Translations under genes and position numbers: made by a program
Origin: CAVVIG01 sp050249955
GTDB taxonomy: Bacteria; Acidobacteriota; Vicinamibacteria; Vicinamibacterales; CAVVIG01
Assembly: GCA_050249955.1 (NCBI GenBank)
Contig: JBFWPN010000013.1
Span: forward strand, 62,001 to 126,000
DNA: 64,000 nucleotides
Reading direction: 5' to 3'
Shown here: piece by piece, positions 33,386 to 42,955 of the stretch
How positions within the stretch are numbered: the stretch's first letter is position 1
Layout of the letters: every line of letters begins with the position of its first letter
The notes under the pieces: generated by a model
What the model was told of the DNA's origin: nothing
Database searches by the model: none
The model's input: the letters and a program-made list of their open reading frames with translations, nothing else

Positions 33386-35476
33386 CTATGCCTTCGGCGC
33401 GGCGCCTTCCTCGTTCAGCAGCGCCTTGCGGCTGAGGCGGATCTTGCCGGTCGGGTCGATGTTGATGACCTTGACCATGATCTGTTCGCCTTCCTTCAGC
33501 TCGTCCCGCACGTCCTTCACGCGGTGGTTCGCGATCTCGGAGACGTGGAGCAGGCCGTCCGTACCGGCCATGATCTCGACGAAGGCGCCGAAGTCGGTGA
33601 TGCGCTGGACCTTGCCGAGGTAGGTCTTGTTCAGCTCCGGCGTCGCCGTGAGTTCCTGGATGATCGAGATGGCCTTCTGCGCCGAGGCGCCGTCGGCCGA
33701 CGCCACGTTCACGCGGCCATCGTCTTCCACGTCGATCTTCACGCCGGTCCGCTCGATGATGCTGCGGATCATCTTGCCGCCCGGCCCGATGACGTCGCGG
33801 ATCTTGTCCACCGGAATCTTGATGGTGACGATGCGCGGCGCGTGCTGCGAGATGCTGGAACGGTGGGCGGCGAGCGCCTCGGCCATGATGCCGAGGATGT
33901 GCATGCGGCCCTGACGCGCCTGTTCGAGCGCCTTGCGCATCACCTGCGTCGGGACACCGGAGAGCTTGATGTCCATCTGCAGGGCGGTGATGCCCTCGGC
34001 GGTGCCGGCCACCTTGAAGTCCATGTCGCCGTAGTGGTCTTCCGCACCCGCGATATCCGAGAGGACGGCGAACTTGCCGCTCTTCTCGTCCATCACGAGG
34101 CCCATCGCGATGCCGGCCACCGGCGCCTTGAGCGGCACGCCGGCATCCATCATGGCGAGCGACGCGCCGCAGACCGACGCCATCGAGGACGACCCGTTCG
34201 ACTCGAGGATGTCCGACACCACACGCACCGTGTAGGGGAAGTTCTCCTCGGCGGGGATCATGCCCGCCACCGCGCGCTCCGCGAGGGCCCCGTGGCCGAC
34301 TTCGCGGCGGCCCGGGCCGGACATGCGGCCAACCTCACCCACGGAGAACGGGGGGAAGTTGTAGTGGAGCATGAAGTTCTTCCAGGTCTCCCCTTCGAAC
34401 GTCTCGATCTTCTGCGCATCGTCGGCCGTGCCGAGCGTGCAGGTGACGAGCGCCTGCGTCTCGCCGCGGGTGAACACGGCCGAGCCGTGCGTGCGCGGGA
34501 GCACCGACGTCTCGATCCAGATCGGGCGGACCTCGTCGAGCCGGCGGCCGTCGAGGCGGACGTTGTTGTTGAGGATTTCGTGGTAGAGCACCTTCTCCTT
34601 GAGGTGCTTCGCGACGCTCTTCGCGTCGGCACGCTGCTCCTCCGGATAGGACTCCACGAGCTCGGCGATCACCTTGTCGGTGGTCTCGTAGTTCTCGAGC
34701 TTGTCCTTGATGCGCATGGCGGCAGCCAGCTTGTCGAACAGCTTGCCCTCGACATCCGCCGCGAAGGCAGCGTCGACGTCCTTGGCTTCGACGGTCGCCT
34801 TCTTCTTGCCGACTTCCTTCGCCATGTCATCGATGGCCGCGACGATCTGCTTGATCGCGGTGTGCGCCGCTTCGAGCGCCTCGACCACCTGCTCCTCGGT
34901 GACTTCCTTGGCGCCGGCCTCGACCATCACGAGGCCTTCCTTCGTGCCCGCGACGATGATGTCGAGCTTGCTCGCCTTGCGCTGCTCGAAGGTCGGGTTG
35001 ATCAGGTACTGGCCGTCGACGAGACCGACGCGGACGCCGGCAATCGTCTTCTGGAACGGAATGTCAGAGAGCGCAAGCGCGGCGGAGGCACCGGTGATCG
35101 CGAGCACGTCGGTGTCGTTCGCCGAGTCGGCGGAGAGCACGAGCGCGATGATCTGCGTCTCGTAGCGCCAGCCGGCCGGGAAGAGCGGCCGCACCGGCCG
35201 GTCGATCATGCGGCTGGTGAGCACTTCCTTCTCGGCAGGCTTGCCTTCACGCTTGAAGAAGCCGCCCGGGATGCGGCCGGAGGCGTAGGCGTACTCACGG
35301 TAGTCGACGGTCAGGGGCAGGAAATCGACGTCGCGCGGGCTCGCCGCGCGGCACGCGGTGACGAGCACCACGGAGTCGCCCGCCCTGACGATGACCGAAC
35401 CACCGGCCTGCTTGGCCAGCTTGCCGGTCTGGAAGGAGAGGGAGCTCTGGCCGACTGAAACTTCGCGCGTTGTCAT
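33386..35476 (-). CDS. pnp: Polyribonucleotide nucleotidyltransferase (PNPase)
   Basis: A 696-residue phosphorolytic 3'-5' exoribonuclease of the RNA degradosome. Two RNase PH domains frame an all-helical domain; then a KH domain (D-K-I-R-D-V-I-G-P-G-G-K-M-I-R) and an S1 domain (G-A-F-V-E-I-M-A-G-T-D-G-L-L-H-V-S-E-I) complete it. F-F-K-R-E-G-K-P and S-R-M-I-D-R-P-V-R-P-L-F-P are family hallmarks. The ATG at 35476 gives M-T-T-R-E-V-S-V-G; a GTG three codons upstream is also open. It follows rpsO by 48 nt, the standard rpsO-pnp order. Confidence 0.97.
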   Translation of the reverse strand: MTTREVSVGQSSLSFQTGKLAKQAGGSVIVRAGDSVVLVTACRAASPRDVDFLPLTVDYREYAYASGRIPGGFFKREGKPAEKEVLTSRMIDRPVRPLFPAGWRYETQIIALVLSADSANDTDVLAITGASAALALSDIPFQKTIAGVRVGLVDGQYLINPTFEQRKASKLDIIVAGTKEGLVMVEAGAKEVTEEQVVEALEAAHTAIKQIVAAIDDMAKEVGKKKATVEAKDVDAAFAADVEGKLFDKLAAAMRIKDKLENYETTDKVIAELVESYPEEQRADAKSVAKHLKEKVLYHEILNNNVRLDGRRLDEVRPIWIETSVLPRTHGSAVFTRGETQALVTCTLGTADDAQKIETFEGETWKNFMLHYNFPPFSVGEVGRMSGPGRREVGHGALAERAVAGMIPAEENFPYTVRVVSDILESNGSSSMASVCGASLAMMDAGVPLKAPVAGIAMGLVMDEKSGKFAVLSDIAGAEDHYGDMDFKVAGTAEGITALQMDIKLSGVPTQVMRKALEQARQGRMHILGIMAEALAAHRSSISQHAPRIVTIKIPVDKIRDVIGPGGKMIRSIIERTGVKIDVEDDGRVNVASADGASAQKAISIIQELTATPELNKTYLGKVQRITDFGAFVEIMAGTDGLLHVSEIANHRVKDVRDELKEGEQIMVKVINIDPTGKIRLSRKALLNEEGAAPKA

Positions 35477-35524
35477 AGATCGCACTTCACTTGGGATTCG
35501 GAGTGAACAGGAGGCGCGCGTCCG

Positions 35525-35794
35525 CTACTTGCGGATGTTCAGGCGCTTGATGAGATCGGCGTAGCGCTGCACGTCCTTCGACTTCAGGTAGTCGAGCAGG
35601 CGGCGCCGGCGGCCGACCAGCATCAGCAGGCCGCGACGCGAGTGGTGATCCTTCGCGTGCGTCTTGAAGTGCTCCGTGAGGTAGTTGATGCGCTCGCTCA
35701 GGATGGCCACCTGCACCTCGGGGGAGCCGGTGTCGCCGTCGTGGGTCTTGTAGGAGCCGATCAACGCGTTCTTGCGATCTTTCGAAATTGCCAC
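35525..35794 (-). CDS. rpsO: 30S ribosomal protein S15
   Basis: The standard 89-residue S15, binding 16S rRNA helix 22 and bridging to the large subunit. H-D-G-D-T-G-S-P-E-V-Q-V-A, the H-x-x-D-H-H-S-R-R-G-L-L-M-L-V-G-R-R-R-R-L-L-D-Y-L motif and the C-terminal R-L-N-I-R-K are all present. GGAGG lies 12 nt before the ATG. S15 represses its own translation in several bacteria through leader RNA folds; the 92-nt gap upstream could hold such a structure but I cannot define one. Confidence 0.98.
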   Translation of the reverse strand: MAISKDRKNALIGSYKTHDGDTGSPEVQVAILSERINYLTEHFKTHAKDHHSRRGLLMLVGRRRRLLDYLKSKDVQRYADLIKRLNIRK

Positions 35795-35886
35795 TTGGGG
35801 TCCTCCACGCGCGCCCCAGTGCCCGACACGGGACCGGATGCGCCGTCTGTCTGAAAGTCCGTTACTCGAACAAGCTCAACATGTTA

Positions 35887-36843
35887 CTACAACAGCACCA
35901 CTGACGGATGCAAAAGCCCTGGCGCCCCGGCTTCAGCGACGGCCACCAGGTCGCCTGACGGGGCGAGCAGCCGCGCGGGCACGCCGCGCCGAGCCTCCGC
36001 CTCCGCCCGCGCAAAGCCTGCGGACGCCTCGGCCGGCCCCAGGCTCCGCCCGAACCCCACCAGACGCACGCCCTCGGCGGTCAGCTGCACGGCCGGAAGG
36101 TGTGCCAGCATGCTCGCCATCGGGATCAGCGCCTCGGCCGGCGTCCGGCTTCCGTCCTTCTGCTCCAGCCGATCGAGCGGCACGGCCAGCGCGAGGTCGA
36201 AACCGGCGGCAGCCGTGCGACGGAGCGCGGTGAGGTGCGCGCCGGTGCCCAGTGCGCGACCAAGGTCGGTGGCGAGCGCGCGGATGTAGAACCCGGCCGA
36301 GCACTGGACGCGCAGCCTGACCTCGTGACCCTCGACGCCAAGGAGGTCGAGGGCGTAGGCCGTGACCCGAACCGGAGGAGGCAGTGGGAGCGTCGCGGCG
36401 GGTGTCTCTGCGTCGAGCCCGGCCGCGGTGCCGCCCGCCGAGGCCTTTCGGGCCAGCACGTAGCTCCGTTGTCCGTCGATCTTCTTGGCGGAGAAGGCTG
36501 GCGGCTGCTGCAGGAAGGTCCCCCGGAACTGCGCGAGCGCCTGCGAGACCGCCTCGGGGCCCGGCCAGGGACCCGCATGGGGGCGCCCGGTCGGCCGCCC
36601 CTGGGCGTCAGCGGTGTCGGTCTCGAAGCCGAGTCGGATCGTGGCCTCGTAGGTCTTGTCGCCGTTCAGGAAGCGCGCGAGGCGCGTGGCGCGCCCCACG
36701 ACCAACGGCAGCACGCCGCTCGCCATCGGGTCGAGCGTCCCGGTATGCCCGATCCGCCGCTCGCGCAGCGCGCGGCGGACCCTGGAGACGACGTCGTGGG
36801 AAGTGGGTCCTGAGGGCTTGTCAACGATGAGCAGGCCGTCCAT
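35887..36843 (-). CDS. truB: tRNA pseudouridine-55 synthase
   Basis: A 318-residue enzyme making pseudouridine 55 in the T-loop of tRNA. It has M-D-G-L-L-I-V-D-K-P-S-G-P-T-S-H-D and the catalytic block H-T-G-T-L-D-P-M-A-S-G-V-L-P with nucleophile Asp38, followed by K-T-Y-E-A-T-I-R-L-G. The start at 36843 overlaps the nrnA end by 23 nt, so the two are coupled; 26 further codons upstream in frame lie inside nrnA. It is the last gene of the run that also encodes infB and rbfA, a very common order. Confidence 0.96.
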   Translation of the reverse strand: MDGLLIVDKPSGPTSHDVVSRVRRALRERRIGHTGTLDPMASGVLPLVVGRATRLARFLNGDKTYEATIRLGFETDTADAQGRPTGRPHAGPWPGPEAVSQALAQFRGTFLQQPPAFSAKKIDGQRSYVLARKASAGGTAAGLDAETPAATLPLPPPVRVTAYALDLLGVEGHEVRLRVQCSAGFYIRALATDLGRALGTGAHLTALRRTAAAGFDLALAVPLDRLEQKDGSRTPAEALIPMASMLAHLPAVQLTAEGVRLVGFGRSLGPAEASAGFARAEAEARRGVPARLLAPSGDLVAVAEAGAPGLLHPSVVLL

Positions 36844-37798
36844 CAATCGCCTGCTCGATCTTCTCGAGGAACGTCTTCTGGAGCGCGTCGATCGCACCGC
36901 GCACCGAGCAGCCGGCGGCATTCTTGTGCCCGCCGCCGCCGAACTCCTTGGCCACCGCGCCGATGTCGATGTCGCCCTTCGACCGCATGCTCACGCGGTA
37001 CTCGTCCCCCTCGGTCTGCTTGAAGAAGACGACCGACTGGATTTCCTTCACGGTGAGCGGGAGGTTGATCAGCCCCTCGGTGTCCTCGTACGTCCCGCCC
37101 GCGGCCCGGGCCATCTCGTGGTCGAGGTACACGATGGCGATGCGGCCGGTCGGGTCGATCTGCATGGCGCTCAGCACCGCACCGAAGAGCTTCAGCCGAC
37201 CCATGTTGTTGCTGTCGTAGACGCTGCGCGCGACCGCCACCGGGTCGACGCCGGCCTCGAGCATCTGGCGGCAGATGTCGAACGTCCGCGGCGAGATGCT
37301 GGAGTAATGGAACGAGCCGGTGTCGGTGAGGATCGCCAGGTAGATGTGCGTGGCGATCTCGCGGGTCATCGGCACCCCGAGCGCGGTCACCAGGTCGAAG
37401 ACCATCTCCCCGCACGCCGCTGCGGAGTCGTCGAACCAGTTGAGGGTGCCGTAGGCCGTGTTGCCCGGGTGGTGATCGATGTTGATGACGAAGTAATTGC
37501 CGAGCCCGGCCACGCCGGGCCGCGCCAGGTCGCCGCACTCCATGATCACGGCCGCGTCGAAGTCACCGGACACCTGGCTGGCGATCTGGATGTCTGGGAC
37601 GCCCGGGAACGCCATGAGCGGAGGTGGCGCCGCATCCTTGTTGACGATCACGACCTCCTTGCCGAGCGCCCGTGCCGCGTACGCGAAGGCGAGCTGGGAA
37701 CCAATCGAGTCGCCGTCGGGCCTGGAGTGCGAGGACACCACGAAGCGGTGCCGCTGGCGGACCGCCTCGACTATCTGCTGGAACGGGTCGTTACTCAT
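36821..37798 (-). CDS. nrnA: DHH-family phosphoesterase, NrnA-like (nanoRNase/pAp phosphatase)
   Basis: A 325-residue DHH/DHHA1 enzyme that degrades short RNA oligomers and removes the 3' phosphate of pAp. S-H-S-R-P-D-G-D-S-I-G-S (metal site), the N-I-D-H-H-P-G-N motif and C-terminal G-G-G-G-H-K-N-A-A-G are clear. The ATG at 37798 overlaps the end of rbfA by 8 nt; the open frame beyond it is inside rbfA. The gene between rbfA and truB is a usual place for nrnA. Confidence 0.93.
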   Translation of the reverse strand: MSNDPFQQIVEAVRQRHRFVVSSHSRPDGDSIGSQLAFAYAARALGKEVVIVNKDAAPPPLMAFPGVPDIQIASQVSGDFDAAVIMECGDLARPGVAGLGNYFVINIDHHPGNTAYGTLNWFDDSAAACGEMVFDLVTALGVPMTREIATHIYLAILTDTGSFHYSSISPRTFDICRQMLEAGVDPVAVARSVYDSNNMGRLKLFGAVLSAMQIDPTGRIAIVYLDHEMARAAGGTYEDTEGLINLPLTVKEIQSVVFFKQTEGDEYRVSMRSKGDIDIGAVAKEFGGGGHKNAAGCSVRGAIDALQKTFLEKIEQAIDGRPAHR

Positions 37799-38165
37799 CG
37801 GCCTCTGTGTCACCCGGGGGGTGTGACTGCAGCTCGCGCAGGACCTGCTCGATGCGATCCTGCCCGGCCACCGATTCATCGTAGACGAACTTCAGTTCGG
37901 GAGCCCGCTTCAGGCGGAGGCGTCCACCAATCTGCCGGCGGAGGAAGGGCGCCACGCGCCCCAGGGCCTTCGCCGTCGCGGCGCGGCTCTTCTCGTCGCC
38001 CAGCGCCGTGTACATCACCCGAGCCTGCTGCAGGTCGGGCGAGACGTGCACGCGGGTCAGGGTGACGAAGCCGACACCGGGATCGTGGACCTCGCGCGCC
38101 AGCATCAGGGCCAGCTCGCTGCGGAGCTGGTCGGCGACGCGATCGGGACGGGAACCCTGGGACAT
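37791..38165 (-). CDS. rbfA: 30S ribosome-binding factor A
   Basis: A 124-residue KH-fold factor for 16S rRNA maturation and cold adaptation. It shows R-P-D-R-V-A-D-Q-L-R-S-E-L-A-L-M-L, V-H-D-P-G-V-G-F-V-T-L-T-R-V-H-V-S-P-D-L and L-K-R-A-P-E-L-K-F-V-Y-D-E-S. It overlaps nrnA and lies 64 nt after the DUF503 gene. Confidence 0.96.
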   Translation of the reverse strand: MSQGSRPDRVADQLRSELALMLAREVHDPGVGFVTLTRVHVSPDLQQARVMYTALGDEKSRAATAKALGRVAPFLRRQIGGRLRLKRAPELKFVYDESVAGQDRIEQVLRELQSHPPGDTEADE

Positions 38166-38170
38166 GCTCT

Positions 38171-38198
38171 GAATGCTAATCGCTAATGGCCGATCACT
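38171..38198. repeat. 7-bp-period repeat before rbfA
   Basis: GAATGCT, AATCGCT, AATGGCC and GATCACT run in register just upstream of the rbfA start, in the gap to the DUF503 gene. Confidence 0.45.
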
Positions 38199-38229
38199 GA
38201 ACGGGAATCGAGGCCGCGTGCAGCCGGCC

Positions 38230-38511
38230 TCACGTCAGGAACTCGACCTCGGTGCGGGTGATCAGGCCAGGCTCGACGCGCTCGATCTCGTCGGCCACGG
38301 CGGCCAGTTCCCGGTCGGCGTGCTGCTGGTCGGTGCTGACGGTCACCACCGCCAGCCCGGCCCGCTGCCAGAGGTTCTGGTGCTCGACCTCCGAGACGGC
38401 CACGTTGAACTTGCGGATCCGGTCCTTGATCCGGCGCAGCACCATCCGCTTGTCCTTCAGCGACTGGGCACCGGGGACGAAGAGTTCGATGCTGAGCAGG
38501 GCAACGATCAC
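38230..38511 (-). CDS. DUF503 family protein (YlxP-like)
   Basis: A 93-residue small protein with the family start M-I-V-A-L-L-S-I-E-L-F-V-P and the conserved S-L-K-D-K-R-M-V-L-R-R-I-K-D-R-I-R-K-F-N-V-A-V-S-E-V block. It sits between infB and rbfA, the same place as ylxP in Bacillus and many others. The biochemical role is not established; a link with ribosome maturation is inferred from position. Confidence 0.93.
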   Translation of the reverse strand: MIVALLSIELFVPGAQSLKDKRMVLRRIKDRIRKFNVAVSEVEHQNLWQRAGLAVVTVSTDQQHADRELAAVADEIERVEPGLITRTEVEFLT

Positions 38512-38607
38512 GGAAACCAGGGGGCGTCAGCCGGTGACGTCGTGGGGGCGTGAGGCGGTCGACCCACCGATACACGCACGCACGACATCACCCGCTGCAC
38601 GTCATCA

Positions 38608-41574
38608 CTATGCAGTGACGGCGATCCGTTCCATGGTGAAGACCTCGATCAGGTCGCCCACCTTCAGGTCGTTGAACTTGTCGAAGCCGATACCGCACTC
38701 GAAGCCGGTCTTCACCTCGCTCACGTCGTCCTTGAACCGCCGCAGCGACCCGATCTTGCCTTCGAAGATCACCACGTTGTCGCGGAGCAGGCGCGCCTGG
38801 GTGTCGCCCGAGCGCGTGATCCGTCCCTCGGTGACCATGCAGCCGGCAATCGTCCCGAACTTCGGCACCTTGAAGATGTCGCGCACCTGGGCGATGCCGA
38901 GCCGCACTTCCTTGAAGGTCGGCTCGAGCAGCCCGACCATCGCCTTCTTCATCTCGTCGGTGACGTTGTAGATGATCGAGTGCTGGCGGATGTCGATCCC
39001 CTCGCGGTTCGCCACGTCCTCGGCGTTGCGATCCGGGCGGACGTTGAAGGCGATGATGATCGCCTTCGACGCCGTGCCGAGCAGCACGTCCGACTCGGTG
39101 ACGGCACCGACACCCGAGTGGATGATGCGGATCTTCACCTTGTCGTCCGACAGCTTGGTGAGGGTGTCGGCCAGCACCTCGGCCGAGCCCTGCACGTCGG
39201 CCTTGATGATGATCGGCAGCTCCTTCATGCCGCCCTCGGCCAGCTGCGCCTGCAGCGACTCGAGGGTGAGGCGGCCGCCCTTCGCGCCGAGCGCCTTGTT
39301 CTTCGCCTGCTCCTCGCGGAACGCGGCAATCTGGCGCGCCTTCGCGGCGTCGGCCACCTGGAACACGTCGCCCGGCTGGGGCAGGCCCGTCAGGCCGAGC
39401 ACCTCCACGGGGGTGGACGGCCCGGCTGCCTTGGTCTGCCGCCCGCGGTCGTCGATGAGCGCGCGCACGCGGCCCACGATCGGGCCCGCGATGAACGTAT
39501 CGCCGACGCTGAGCGTGCCGTCCTGCACGAGCACCGTGGCCACCGGGCCGCGGCCCTTGTCCAGCTTCGCTTCCAGCACCGTGCCGGTGGCGTGCTTCTT
39601 CGGGTTGGCCTTGAGTTCGCCGATTTCGCTGACGAGCAGGATCATCTCGAGCAGCGAGTCGATGTTGACCTTCTTCTTGGCCGACACCTCGACGGTGACG
39701 GTCTTGCCGCCCCACTCTTCCGGCATGAGGTCGAGCTCGGTCAGCTCGCGCTTCACGCGTTCGGGCTGGGCGCCCGGCTTGTCGATCTTGTTGATCGCCA
39801 CGATGATCGGCACGTTCGCCGCCTTGGCGTGGTCGATGGCCTCGCGCGTCTGCGGCATCACGCCGTCGTCGGCCGCCACCACGAGCACCACGATGTCGGT
39901 GACCTTGGCGCCGCGGGCGCGCATCAGGGTGAACGCCTCGTGGCCCGGGGTATCCAGGAACACGATGTTCTTGTCGTTGATCGTGACGTGATAGGCGCCG
40001 ATGTGCTGGGTGATGCCGCCCGCCTCGCGCTCGGCGACGCGCGCCTCGCGGATGGCATCGAGCAGGCTCGTCTTGCCGTGGTCGACGTGCCCCATCACCG
40101 TGACCACGGGGGCCCGCGTGATGATGTCGGCTGCGTTCGCCTCCTCGGCGTCGGTCTGGATCAGCTCCTCTTCGAAGCTGCGCATCTGCACGTCGGCCCC
40201 GAACTCCCGGGCCAGCATGGTGGCCGTCTCGGTGTCCAGCGTGGAGTTGATCGTCATCATCAGCCGCTTCATCAGCAGCTTCGCGAGGACATCCTTCACG
40301 CGCACGTCGAGCTTGTCGGCGAGGTCCTTCACCGTCATGCCCTCGGCGAGGGTGATGGTGCGGGTGACCGGCGGCGGTGCGGCAGGCGCCGACGGCGCCT
40401 GGGGCCTGGGATCGCGACGCGGTCCCGACGAGGACCGCCCGCCCATCGGGGGACGCTGGCCCATCGGGGGACGCTGCGGCATGCCCGGCCGCTGGGGGTA
40501 CTGGCCCGGTCGTGGCGGCTGCCCCGGCTGGCCCGGACGCACGGGCTGCGACGGCAGCGGGCGTGGCCCGCCGACCGGCGGACGCGACGCCGGTGAACCC
40601 GGGTACGGCGGTCGCGCGCCCATCGGCCCACCTGGACGGGGCGCCTGTCCGGGACCACCCGGTCGTGCCAGATTGCCGGTCGCCGCCGGCAGCGGGGCGC
40701 CGGCCGGGCGGGCAGGGCTCGGAACAGCCGTCCGCTCGGGCTGGCGAAGCACGGGCCGTGGCAGGACGCGCGGCACCGGATTCGGTGACAGCGGCGGCGT
40801 GACCGGCGGGGGAGAGTCCTCGATCCGCAGGCGGTTCTTGGGCGGCACGATGCGCCCGGTCGGCCTGGCGGGCGGCGCGGGCGCGGCAGCCACGGGGGCC
40901 GGCTCGGGCGGCGCGGGCGTGGCCGCTTCGGTCGCGGCCGGGGGAGCCTCCTGCTGTTCCGCCACAGCCGGCTCCGGCGTCACAGCCGCGGGCGCTGCAG
41001 GCGCCTCGGCCTCGACCGGCGCTTCCTCGACAGCGGCATGGACGATCGGCTCGGGCTCCGGCGCCACGGCCACGGGCTCTGGCACCACCGGCTCGGCCGG
41101 ATGGGCGACCTCGGCGTGGGCGACCGGCTCGGCAATCGGCTCGTACACCGGCTCCGGTTCGTGCGCCTCGACGTGCTCCGGCTCGGCCTCGTGGAAGTCG
41201 TGATGGACCGCAGCGTCGTGATGCTCGGCGTGCGGCGACGCGGGGGCCGTCGCCGGCTTGGCCGTCTTCACCAGGCGGGGCGGAGGCAGCGGCGCTGCCG
41301 CCGGCTTCACGGGCTCGGGCGCCTTCTTCGCGAGCACCGGCTTCTTCGGCCCGCCGCCCTTCTGGACGGGCCCCTCGGCAAAGATGTCGCCGGTCGGCAG
41401 CGTGATGTTCCGCTGCCTCGCGAGCCGCTCGACGAACTGGCGGGCCACGACCTCTTCGATCGTGCTCGACGCGCTCTTCACCTCGATGCCGTGATCGCGC
41501 TTCAGCAGCGCAGTCACTTCCTGGCTGGTGGTCCCGAGCAGCTCCGCAACCTTGTAAATCCGGACAGTTGCCAA
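38608..41574 (-). CDS. infB: Translation initiation factor IF-2
   Basis: A 988-residue GTPase that places fMet-tRNA on the ribosome. An N-terminal IF2_N helix bundle (I-Y-K-V-A-E-L-L-G) is followed by about 330 residues of Pro/Ala/Glu/His-rich linker, a second IF2_N region near 405-460, then the G domain (G-H-V-D-H-G-K-T-S, D-T-P-G-H-E-A-F, N-K-I-D-K-P) and domains II-IV. The linker includes an acidic Glu/Ala/Pro part and a basic Gly/Pro/Arg part, which makes the protein longer than the E. coli form (890). It is 29 nt downstream of nusA. Confidence 0.97.
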   Translation of the reverse strand: MATVRIYKVAELLGTTSQEVTALLKRDHGIEVKSASSTIEEVVARQFVERLARQRNITLPTGDIFAEGPVQKGGGPKKPVLAKKAPEPVKPAAAPLPPPRLVKTAKPATAPASPHAEHHDAAVHHDFHEAEPEHVEAHEPEPVYEPIAEPVAHAEVAHPAEPVVPEPVAVAPEPEPIVHAAVEEAPVEAEAPAAPAAVTPEPAVAEQQEAPPAATEAATPAPPEPAPVAAAPAPPARPTGRIVPPKNRLRIEDSPPPVTPPLSPNPVPRVLPRPVLRQPERTAVPSPARPAGAPLPAATGNLARPGGPGQAPRPGGPMGARPPYPGSPASRPPVGGPRPLPSQPVRPGQPGQPPRPGQYPQRPGMPQRPPMGQRPPMGGRSSSGPRRDPRPQAPSAPAAPPPVTRTITLAEGMTVKDLADKLDVRVKDVLAKLLMKRLMMTINSTLDTETATMLAREFGADVQMRSFEEELIQTDAEEANAADIITRAPVVTVMGHVDHGKTSLLDAIREARVAEREAGGITQHIGAYHVTINDKNIVFLDTPGHEAFTLMRARGAKVTDIVVLVVAADDGVMPQTREAIDHAKAANVPIIVAINKIDKPGAQPERVKRELTELDLMPEEWGGKTVTVEVSAKKKVNIDSLLEMILLVSEIGELKANPKKHATGTVLEAKLDKGRGPVATVLVQDGTLSVGDTFIAGPIVGRVRALIDDRGRQTKAAGPSTPVEVLGLTGLPQPGDVFQVADAAKARQIAAFREEQAKNKALGAKGGRLTLESLQAQLAEGGMKELPIIIKADVQGSAEVLADTLTKLSDDKVKIRIIHSGVGAVTESDVLLGTASKAIIIAFNVRPDRNAEDVANREGIDIRQHSIIYNVTDEMKKAMVGLLEPTFKEVRLGIAQVRDIFKVPKFGTIAGCMVTEGRITRSGDTQARLLRDNVVIFEGKIGSLRRFKDDVSEVKTGFECGIGFDKFNDLKVGDLIEVFTMERIAVTA

Positions 41575-41603
41575 ATGTCTACCTCAACTCTGAATGCGAC
41601 CGG

Positions 41604-42953
41604 CTACTGCGCGCTTTCGTCCTGGGCGGCATCGCCCGGTTCGCCTTCGCTCGAGATCTCCTCGCCGCGCGCCGCGGCCAGGATCTTCTCGGCGGTCTTG
41701 CCCCCGATTCCCGGGATCTCCGACAACTGCTCGACCGAGGCGGCCGCCACCGCTTCCGCGGTGGCGTACCCCGCCTCGACCAGGCGCCGCGCGGTGCGGT
41801 CGCCCACGCCGGCCAGCGTATAGGGCAGCGGCGCGTCGTCGGCCGACCCGCCCTCTTCCACACCGCCCTCTTCCGCGCCGGCCTCGAGCTCGCCGAACTG
41901 CGCCTCGACCTCGCGGCGCTTCTCTTCCTCGCTCTTGATGTCGATCCGCCAGCCGGTCAGCTTGGCTGCCAGCCGCACGTTCTGGCCCTTCTTCCCGATG
42001 GCCAGCGACAGCTGCTTGTCCTCGACGATCACTTCCATCACGTGGTCGCCATCGTCGACGATGGACACGCGCTGCACCTTGGCCGGGCTGAGCGCATTCG
42101 TCACGAACGCGACCGGATCCTCCGAGTATTCGACGATGTCGATCTTCTCGCCGCGCAGCTCGCGGATGATCGCCTGCACGCGCGTGCCCTTCATGCCGAC
42201 GCAGGCACCGACCGGGTCGACGTCGCGCTCCCGCGAGTACACCGCCACCTTGGCCCGGTCGCCCGCCTCGCGCACCGCGCCGCGAATCATCACGGTGCCG
42301 TCGTAGATTTCCGGCACCTCCTGCTCGAAGAGCTTGATCAGCAGCGCCGGGTCGGTGCGCGACAGCTCGATCTGCGGTCCCTTGGCGCTGCGGTTCACCC
42401 GCTTGATCACGGCGCGGATCCGGTCCTGCGGCGAGTAGCTCTCCGCTCGCGACTGTTCCTTGCGCGGCAGCACCGACTCGATCCGGTCCTGCAGCTCGAC
42501 GATGATGTCGCCGTTCTCGAAGCGCTTGACGATGCCGTTCTTGACCTGCCCGATTTCGTCGTTGTACTTCGCGAAGATGTTCTCGCGCTCGGCCTCGCGG
42601 ACCTTCTGGAAGATCACCTGCTTGGCCGTCTGGGCCGCGATCCGGCCGAGGTCCTCGGTGGGACGGGGAAACTCGACCTCCATGTCCACTTCCGCCTCGT
42701 CGCCGTACAGCGTGTGGGCCTCGTCGAGCGACATCTCGGTGGCCGGGTTGGTCACGGCCTCCACGATCTTCTTCACCGCGACGAGCTCCATCTGCCCGGA
42801 CTCGGTGTTGAACCGCGCGCGCATGTTCTCGTTCTTGTAGCGCTTGCGCGCCGCGGTCTCGATGGCGTCCTGGAGGGCGGTGATGATCACCTCCGGGTCG
42901 ACACCCTTTTCCTTCGAGAGTGCTTCGATGGTCTGCTGCAGCGGATTTGCCAT
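41604..42953 (-). CDS. nusA: Transcription termination/antitermination factor NusA
   Basis: A 449-residue RNA polymerase-binding factor. N-terminal domain (about 1-125), S1 domain (about 135-200), two KH domains (about 205-345; V-G-A-C-V-G-M-K-G-T-R-V-Q-A-I and L-A-I-G-K-K-G-Q-N-V-R-L-A) and a C-terminal helix-hairpin-helix tail (G-V-G-D-R-T-A-R-R-L and I-P-G-I-G-G-K-T-A-E-K-I) after an acidic linker. It follows rimP by 2 nt. In E. coli NusA limits its own operon, which matters for the hairpin before rimP. Confidence 0.96.
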   Translation of the reverse strand: MANPLQQTIEALSKEKGVDPEVIITALQDAIETAARKRYKNENMRARFNTESGQMELVAVKKIVEAVTNPATEMSLDEAHTLYGDEAEVDMEVEFPRPTEDLGRIAAQTAKQVIFQKVREAERENIFAKYNDEIGQVKNGIVKRFENGDIIVELQDRIESVLPRKEQSRAESYSPQDRIRAVIKRVNRSAKGPQIELSRTDPALLIKLFEQEVPEIYDGTVMIRGAVREAGDRAKVAVYSRERDVDPVGACVGMKGTRVQAIIRELRGEKIDIVEYSEDPVAFVTNALSPAKVQRVSIVDDGDHVMEVIVEDKQLSLAIGKKGQNVRLAAKLTGWRIDIKSEEEKRREVEAQFGELEAGAEEGGVEEGGSADDAPLPYTLAGVGDRTARRLVEAGYATAEAVAAASVEQLSEIPGIGGKTAEKILAAARGEEISSEGEPGDAAQDESAQ

Positions 42954-42955
42954 GT

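Noticed and set aside
33377..35458. Plus-strand frame of 693 codons opposite pnp
   Set aside because: Antisense shadow of a highly conserved gene, with His/Asp/Arg-rich translation.
38980..40596. Plus-strand frame of 538 codons opposite infB
   Set aside because: Antisense shadow of IF-2, with no recognisable motif.
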